DNA of 64,000 nt, taken from assembly GCA_024803745.1 (NCBI GenBank), contig JANJXV010000013.1, positions 2,170,001 to 2,234,000 on the forward strand, read 5' to 3'. Both the position numbers and the translations under genes were made by a program. The stretch comes from Megascapheus bottae (Eukaryota > Chordata > Mammalia > Rodentia > Geomyidae). The notes below the pieces were generated by a model. The model ran no database searches and had not been told where the DNA came from. It saw only the letters and a program-made list of their open reading frames with translations. Below are positions 57,441 to 64,000 of the stretch, piece after piece (positions within the stretch are counted from its first letter, which is position 1; every line of letters starts with the position of its first letter).

Positions 57441-58839
57441 TAGCAAAGTTGTCAATGATTACATTTATGCTTTCTGATTCATCTAATTTTATATTCCATT
57501 TTATAATCAATAATTTTAAGTTCTCCAACTTTGTCTCTTTTGCAAACTGTTTTTTTTTACATATTCTGGATTGTTTTTATATTTTTATAAATGTTAGACT
57601 CCAGTTGGCAATTTCTACCAATAAATTTACATGTACTTTTATGCACAATAAGTCTTAGCAAGTATATATTTTAGTTTAACAGAGTTAAAGTTGGGAGACG
57701 TGGAGAAGAAAAACATTTTCTACCCTTCAGAAAATGGGAACTAAAGACTCCAAGTGTGGTGTTTGGATTGTAGTTATTGTAGCTAAACTATCTATAGAAA
57801 AGTTTAAGTAGAAATGTACTAAAGCTCAAATGGTAGAACACTTGCATAAGAAGTATGTTTTACAAACACAACTTTCATCTGGTCAAGAAAGCCTCCCTCA
57901 TTCTTTATCTTGCTAAGATTACTTTTTATCATGAATAAGTACTAAATATTTTTTACCTTCCAAAATGATACCTTATTATTTAGTATTTTTCATCTTCTGA
58001 AATGATCATATTTTCCATTTGTTTGAATGTTAAATTATAATGGCATCATTATGAAAGTGAAATAAATCCTGAAATCTTAGGTTATTTATGTGAAATCGGC
58101 ATGTCTTATTTAGCAGTGTATTTGTACCTTTATCCATGAAGATGATTTACAGCTTTCTGTTTTCTCATCCTTCTCTGATTTCAATATGAGATTAGAGCTC
58201 TTTAATTTTCTTGGAGTACTTTTGTATAATTGCTATTATTTCTTCCTTATAACCTATGATAGGATTCACCAGTGAATCCATTCCATCTTCAATTAATTTT
58301 AGAAGTTCATTAAGTATAATCAACTTATATGATGAATATAGAAAAAAAACCTAAATTTCCTTTTGGGGTACCAATTTAGATAATTTGGGTCTCAGATGAT
58401 TTAGTCATTGTATCCAGTTTTTATAGGTGACACAGAGTTATCTCTTCTAAGTACACAAGGTTATTCATTGACTGCAGAATTTCTAGAAATGCTAATATTT
58501 TCATTTTGGAATTTGTGTTTCCCTCAACTTTTCCCATTTCAGCTACTGCACAAGCTCATCAATTTTGTTGAACTTTGCTATTGTCTGAACTCCAAGAACT
58601 TCTACAAGGGGCTTACAATGAGCATGTTCATCGAGCATATCCATGCATCTTGGTCAACAGCACCTATTCCATCATTCTCCCTGTCCTACTCCTTCCTTCC
58701 ACCTGACTCATTTCACAGTTCCCCTTTCCTTTACCACAAATTTACATGGAATGTTCTGCTGAATTTTCCATTTGTTCTCTTTTCCATTCAGCTGCTTCCC
58801 ATCCCACAGCCCTTCCCTTTCAATCTTTAGTTAAACTGT
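57441..58839. other. Unassigned sequence, 1.4 kb
   Basis: No gene recognised. A 140-codon T-rich plus-strand frame at 58408-58830 shows no domain. Part may be old L1 flanking the next fragment. Confidence 0.35.
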
Positions 58840-59210
58840 GCACTAATTGTTCTAAATGTTTATTCCATGGAGTTGCCCTCATGTTAATATTATACTTCAG
58901 CCAAGTGAATTGTGTGTATATACCTCTTTGTGTGTTTACTTGAGATGTTGTATTTTGGAGTCTAAGATCCACATATGTAAGAAAACCTGCATCCTTTGTC
59001 TTTCAGGACCTGGCTTCACTTAACATAATATTTTTCAGATACATTCATTTTTTGGAAATAATATAACATCATTCTTTCTGATGATGGAAGTAAACTATTT
59101 TCCATCTACTTACCACATTTTTTGATTCATTCTTTTGCTGTAGGGCATCTGGAATAATTCTAAAACATGGCTAGGGTAAACTGTGTTGTCATGAACATGG
59201 ATGTGTGCAC
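58840..59210 (-). mobile_element. Old LINE-1 fragment
   Basis: ggacctggcttcacttaaca, then aacatcattctttctgatga, and further gcatctggaataattctaaa: reversed ORF2 end and 3' UTR start of an old L1. Confidence 0.65.
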
Positions 59211-59548
59211 CATCTTCTGTATTTGTGGAAATTTTCTACTCGTGCTCACTTTCGCTTTCATCTCCACTTTTTAGTATTCTTTTCATATACTAAAAGTTTA
59301 ATTCAACTTTGTGTTTAATTGCTTCCACCTCCCCCCCCACCTTTGGCAGTGTTTATTGTGCCACTTCATGCATTTAGTGATTTTTCTTCTTAAGTTCACA
59401 TATTAAATCTGTTTTCTGATTCAGAACTTCAGTTTCATTTCTCTAGAGAGAAATACATAGCTCACTCATGTTATTATTTTAATATATTTATTATTGCTGG
59501 TATAAAGCCCTTACTTACTGTTTAGAACATTTGTTTCACATCTGAGTC

Positions 59549-59660
59549 TCTCTCTCCCTCTCCCTCTCCCTCTCCCTCTCCCTCTCCCTCTCCCTCTCCC
59601 CTCCCTCTCCCTCTCCCCTCCGTCCCCCTCCCCTCCCTCTCCCCCCCCTCTCTCTCTCTG
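59549..59660. repeat. (CTCCCT)n hexamer tract
   Basis: About a dozen CTCCCT units in a row, then CT/CCCCT variants. It is strongly strand-asymmetric and G-rich on the minus strand, so G-quadruplexes or triplexes are possible. Confidence 0.95.
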
Positions 59661-59664
59661 TCTG

Positions 59665-59905
59665 TCTTATTGTGCAATTCTGAGGCTTGAATTTAGGGCC
59701 TCAGAAATCTCCCTGCACATTTGTTTTGCTCAAGGCTAGCACTGTAATTCTTGAACCACACTGTCACTTATGGATTTTAGTAGTTGATTAGACAAAGAGT
59801 TTCATGGACTTTCATACTGCGGTTGGCTTTGAACTCTGATGTTCAGATTGCAGCCTCTAGCATAAGCTAGCATTACAGGTATGAGCCTCTGAATCCTGGA
59901 TCTGA
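59665..59905 (-). mobile_element. B1-ID composite SINE, diverged
   Basis: Reverse copy: ctgaggcttgaatttagggc, a spacer gtagttgattagacaaagag and a head cattacaggtatgagcctct. It abuts the hexamer tract. Confidence 0.75.
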
Positions 59906-60964
59906 ATCTTTTTTTATTGATTTTATTTCTCCAAGCTTTAAGGTAGATTCTTTATTCTTCTCATGCATGGTAATTTATTGCTTGTCATAATGCATGCTGG
60001 TAAAAGGTCAAGAGGCCACATTTTATTTTCTTTTTGCAGTGCTGAATTGTGCTTTGTAAAGAAGTTCTTTCATTTCAATTCAAGTTTAGTCCTTGAAAGG
60101 CTTATTTTGGGTCTGGATTGGACAGGTCCAGAGAGTTTTGTCCTTAAGATCTGGCTTCTCTGGAGTTTCAATTGGATATCTGGCAGCAAATCTAAAAGAA
60201 TTATGTGACCTGTAGTTTTGTCTCTTTACCGGCATTTCTACTCTTCAGTGCTTTTTCTCCACCAATTTTTCTGCTGCCTAAGAGAATGAATGCTTATTAC
60301 AGGCCCAAAATCACTGAGCTCATTGCTCTCAGGTACAGTGTCCTCATAAAATTAAGACTCCCAAAATACATATTGCCTTATGTTTTCATTCCCCTCACTT
60401 AACTGAAGTAAGTGATGGCTGATAACAAATATTCTTCTCATAAAAATAAAACATTAAATCCCTGTTTCACACAGTAACTTCTGCTGAGCTCACCATAACT
60501 GCTGTCACAAAATGTGTTGTTTGGGGGTTTAATGCAATGGAGGAATGAGAGTAAAATCTGTGGATTGGAATAGCAGTAGAACACACCAAAATCCTTGGCC
60601 TTTAAAAAAGATATTTACCATAGTATGGGAAACAGAATAGATTACTGGGAATAATCCTAAACTCTGTTCTATGCCCCATTAAGGAGAAAATAATATGGAT
60701 TTTCTGTTAGGTGGCGTTGAATTTTAATATTTGCTGTTCTGCTAATTGGATAAATGCAGTTAAAATTTTACTTATCAAAGTGATTTAAAAACATAGGCAT
60801 TAAAACAAGACCCTAAGTCTCTGATCAGAGAGAGCCAAGGTGATTCCCTATTGTTTTAATACCATTTTTACTCCTAAGAGATCAACAAGTAACATATAAA
60901 CAAATAGGAAATCACAAGAGTGAAGAACTTATACAAAACACACAGAAGAACAGAAAAATGTAAT
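59906..60964. other. Unassigned sequence, 1.1 kb
   Basis: No repeat family or gene recognised; frames up to 81 codons only. Confidence 0.4.
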
Positions 60965-61190
60965 ATGGCCAGGCATGCCTGTAATCCTAGCTACTCAGTA
61001 GGCTGAGAGCTGAAGATCAAGGTTCAGTGCCAGCCAAGCACAAAAGGACCTAAGACTCTTATCTCCAATTAATCACTAGAAAATCAAGGGGTAGCCTGGA
61101 GCCTTGAGCTAAAGAGCTTGGGACAGTATCCAGGCTGAGTTCAAGCCCCATGACTCACAAAATAAAGAAAGAAAAAAGAAAAGAAAACTG
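60965..61190 (+). mobile_element. B1-ID composite SINE, internal deletion
   Basis: Head ggcatgcctgtaatcctagc; part of the ID-like tail is missing around 61085 (tcaaggggtagcctggagcc). Confidence 0.83.
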
Positions 61191-61199
61191 TGAGATACC

Positions 61200-62284
61200 T
61201 TCCCTCCACACATATCCCACACATGCAATGAGGCTATGTCTGAGAGTAGCGCAGCAACGGCATATGGACAGGTCAGAAATGTAAGGCCACTGAATCCATA
61301 TTCAGAAAACCAATGTCAAGAACTATGAGTACTCTGCCAGAAACAGCTCCCACAGAGTAGCACTGGTAATAACCCAGAGTGCTTGGCTTGGACCCTTTCA
61401 CAGGTGGGACCAATATTGGTTGGGTGCTGAGACTCTGAAACTTCTGCAGCTCAAGCTGCCAGCAGAAAAACCTGATTTCTTAAAAGATAGCAGGGACAAT
61501 CTTCCTACCCCATGCTGTGGAAATAAACTAGCTCTGAACAACAAAAAATATTTCAGGAAGCACTCAACCACCTGATGACTGAAGACTGTACGGGTCACAG
61601 AAGATATTAAGGAAGGAATTAGAAAGTTCTTACAATTCAATGAAAATGAAAACACATTGCAATACAACCTCTAGGATACAGTAAAAGTGGTGCTAGAATG
61701 GACATTCATAGCTCTAAGCACACACACACAAAGAAAACAGAAATAGTAAATAATCTCATGATGCAACTAAAACTGCTAGGAAAGCAAGAGAAAACCAAAC
61801 CTCAAACTAGAAGGTGGAAACAGCAAAGGTTAGGGCAGAAATTAATGAAATAGAGACTTAAAAAGTCTATGCAAAAAGTCAATGAAACAAAAAGCCAAGT
61901 TTTTTGAAACAGTTAATAAAAAAATTGATGGGCTACTAGTGAGAATGACAAATAAAGAGATGAGACTGAAATCAACAAAATCCAAGATGCTACAGGAAGC
62001 ATATCCACAAATATCCAAGAAATCCAAATGAATATAAGGTACTACTTTCAAAATCTATACTCAGAAAAGAAGGAAAAATCTAGCAGAAATGGAAATTTTT
62101 CTAGAGACCTGCAAGCTGCCAAGACAATATACACCATGGAACAAGAGTGAAGATATAATCAGAAGTATTCCAAAAGCCCAGTCCTGAACAGATTCACCAA
62201 TGGATTTTATTTAAAATAAAAATTTTAAAAGTGAACTAACACCAACATGTTCCAACACTTTCTGTGAACTAGAAATACAAGGAG
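61200..62284 (+). mobile_element. Old LINE-1 ORF2 fragment
   Basis: From about 61540 the conceptual translation shows worn ORF2 blocks: FIALST-like near 61711, EINKIQDATG-like near 61970, and YTQKRRKN-like near 62055. The part before 61540 is unassigned. A younger L1 starts within its continuation at about 62285. Confidence 0.55.
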
Positions 62285-62299
62285 AAGCCACTCCCAACC

Positions 62300-64000
62300 T
62301 GCTTAAGCTGATTGAAAACTGTGGCAAGGTAAACAGGGTAAAAAATTAACCCTCAAAAATCAACTGCCTTCCTATATGCCAACAATGAGAGGAACAAGGC
62401 AACAATCAGAAAAGCAACTCCTTTTGCAATAGCCTCAAAGAAAATAAAGTACCTAAGAACTAACTTAACTAAGAATGTAAAGGAGCTCTTTGATGAAAAC
62501 ATCAAAACTCTAAAAAAGGAAATTAAAGCAGAACTGAGGAAATGGAAAAAACCTCCCAGGCTGCTGGATCAGAAGAATTAACATTGTAAAAAATAGCAAT
62601 CATGCCAAGGGCTATCTACAAATTCAACGCAATACCCATGAATATCCCAATATCATTCTGTAAAGAAATAGAAAAGGCAATCCAAAATTTCATATGGAAT
62701 AATAAAAGAAATTGTATAGCAAAAACAATTCTTTGCAGAAATAACAGTCCAGGAGGAAATTCAAAACCAAACTTTAGACTATTACAGAGCTATAATTATC
62801 AAAACAGCTTGGTACTGGCATAGAACAGGCCTGAAGACCAAAGGAATAGAACTTAATACTTGGATATTAACCCACAGACCTATGGCCACCTAATCTTTGA
62901 AAAGGGAGCCAAAAAAAATAGAATGGAGTGCCGAGAGTTTGGCCTAGTAGTAGAGTACTTGCCTAGCATGCATGAAGACCTGGGTTCAATTCCTCAGTAC
63001 CACATACATAGAAAAGAGGCAGATGTGGTGCTGAGGCTCAAGTGGTAGAGATCTAGCCTTGAGAAGGTCCAAGGACAGTGCTAAGGCCCTGAGCTCAAGC
63101 CCAGGACTGGCAAAAAAGAGAAAGATATAAGAAAAAATAGAATGGAAGAAAGACAGCCTCTTCAACAAGGGGTGCTGGCAGAACTGGTTAAGCACCTGCA
63201 GAAAACTAAAGTTGGATCCTTCTTTGTCACCCTGCACCAGGATTAACTCCAAATGGATCAAGACCTTGAGGTAAAAGCCGACACACTGAAAACTTTACAA
63301 GAAGGAATAGGAGATACACCAGGTCTCCTTGGCACAGGTCAAAACTTTCTTAATAAGGACCCAGAATCATAACAAATCAGAGAATGTCTGGATAAGTGGG
63401 ACTGTATTAGACTGCAGAGCTTCTATATAGCAAAGCACATACCTAGCAAAGTAACTAGCCTACAGAGTGGGAGAAGATCTTCACTAACCATACAATGGAC
63501 AAAGGACTCATATCTAAAAGATATCAACAGCTCAAAAAATTGAATCAGTCCCAAACTAATCTCCAAAGAAACAACCATCCCATTAAAAGATGGGCCAAAG
63601 ACTTAAAGAGAATCTTCTCTGAAGAAGAAAAAAGAATGGCCTATAAACACGTGAAGAAATGCTCAGCATCTCTGGCCATAAAAGAAATGCAAATCTAAAC
63701 AACTCTGAGATTCCATTTCACTTCAGTTAGAATGGCCATGATCAAGAAATCTAATAACAACAGATGCTGGTGGGGATGTGGCCAGGAGGGATCACTACTA
63801 CACTGTTGGTGGGAGTTCAAACTCATTCAACCACTATGGAAAGCAGTATGGCAGTTCCTCAAAAGACAAAACATAGAGCTCCTCTATGACCCAGCAATTC
63901 AACTCCTTGGCATTTAACCCAATCGTCCAGAAACAAGAACAGACTAAATCCACTAGCACAACGATGTTCAATGCAGCACTATTTACCATAGGAAAGATAT
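62300..64000 (+). pseudogene. LINE-1 ORF2 C-terminal half, broken and incomplete
   Basis: Readable in pieces: INPQKSTAFLY-like (about 62345), [20 protein letters not shown] (62602 on), [14 protein letters not shown] (63495 on) and LLHCWWEFKLIQPLW (about 63795). Several frameshifts and stops, plus the SINE insertion. It cannot encode a functional reverse transcriptase. Confidence 0.9.
62928..63131 (+). mobile_element. Dimeric ID-like (IDL) SINE inside ORF2
   Basis: Full-length copy. A 15-bp perfect TSD, aaaaaatagaatgga, lies at 62913-62927 and 63132-63146. The undisturbed L1 at about 50790 shows the empty site, so both the insertion and its duplication are clear. Confidence 0.96.

Larger units (their letters stand above)
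62285..64000 (+). mobile_element. 5'-truncated LINE-1, younger subfamily, cut by the window end
   Basis: It begins in the ORF2 reverse-transcriptase region (ctgattgaaaactgtggcaa, equivalent to about 50181 of the long L1) and runs to the cysteine-rich end. It is colinear with 50181-51660 apart from point changes and a SINE at 62928-63131. Its 3' UTR lies outside the window. Confidence 0.93.

Noticed and set aside
58408..58943. 140-codon plus-strand frame with an overlapping second frame
   Set aside because: T-rich sequence beside an old L1 fragment, no domain, and the overlapping frame is equally open.

Overview
The window is mammalian nuclear DNA with no gene that I can support. It is AT-rich, CpG-poor and lacks long open frames outside retrotransposons. 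It is dominated by LINE-1 copies and two abundant families of short interspersed elements (SINEs). One SINE family is a dimer with an ID/tRNA-like head. The other has a B1 (7SL RNA-like) head joined to an ID-like tail. B1 and ID modules point to a rodent. From remembered resemblance, the dimeric family looks like the IDL-Geo SINE of Geomyoidea (kangaroo rats, pocket mice, pocket gophers), so a heteromyid or geomyid rodent is my best guess; no database was searched.

Layout. From 1 to 14 kb there is mostly unassigned, gene-free sequence with scattered SINEs, a few ancient MIR, L1 and MER20-like remnants, and microsatellites. A short coding-like but broken stretch lies on the minus strand near 13.4-13.9 kb. 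At 14.9-16.5 kb a 5'-truncated L1 is flanked by an exceptionally long direct repeat. From 17 to 27 kb there are an L2-like remnant, two truncated L1s with clear target-site duplications (TSDs), a GGA microsatellite between two SINEs, and a repeat-poor island at 20.5-22.4 kb. From 27 to 43 kb there are SINEs, old L1 pieces, a probable solo LTR of an endogenous retrovirus (36.69-37.06 kb, minus strand) and long unassigned stretches.

From 43.4 to 52.6 kb lies a nested block. An old L1 carries a SINE, followed by a nearly full-length younger L1 (44.42-52.28 kb) with 5' UTR, broken ORF1, broken ORF2 and 3' UTR. From 53 to 64 kb there are AT-rich low-complexity DNA, more L1 and SINE insertions, a head-on inverted pair of SINEs at 56.75-57.17 kb, and a second younger L1 that runs off the end of the window.

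The elements depend on one another in the known way: SINEs carry RNA polymerase III promoter boxes and are moved by L1 proteins. No L1 copy here has intact ORFs, so none looks able to move on its own. The most unusual observations are the inverted SINE pair whose 22-bp spacer is flipped relative to both TSDs, the L1 with a direct repeat of about 110-130 bp, and a 183-codon open frame inside the L1 5' UTR.
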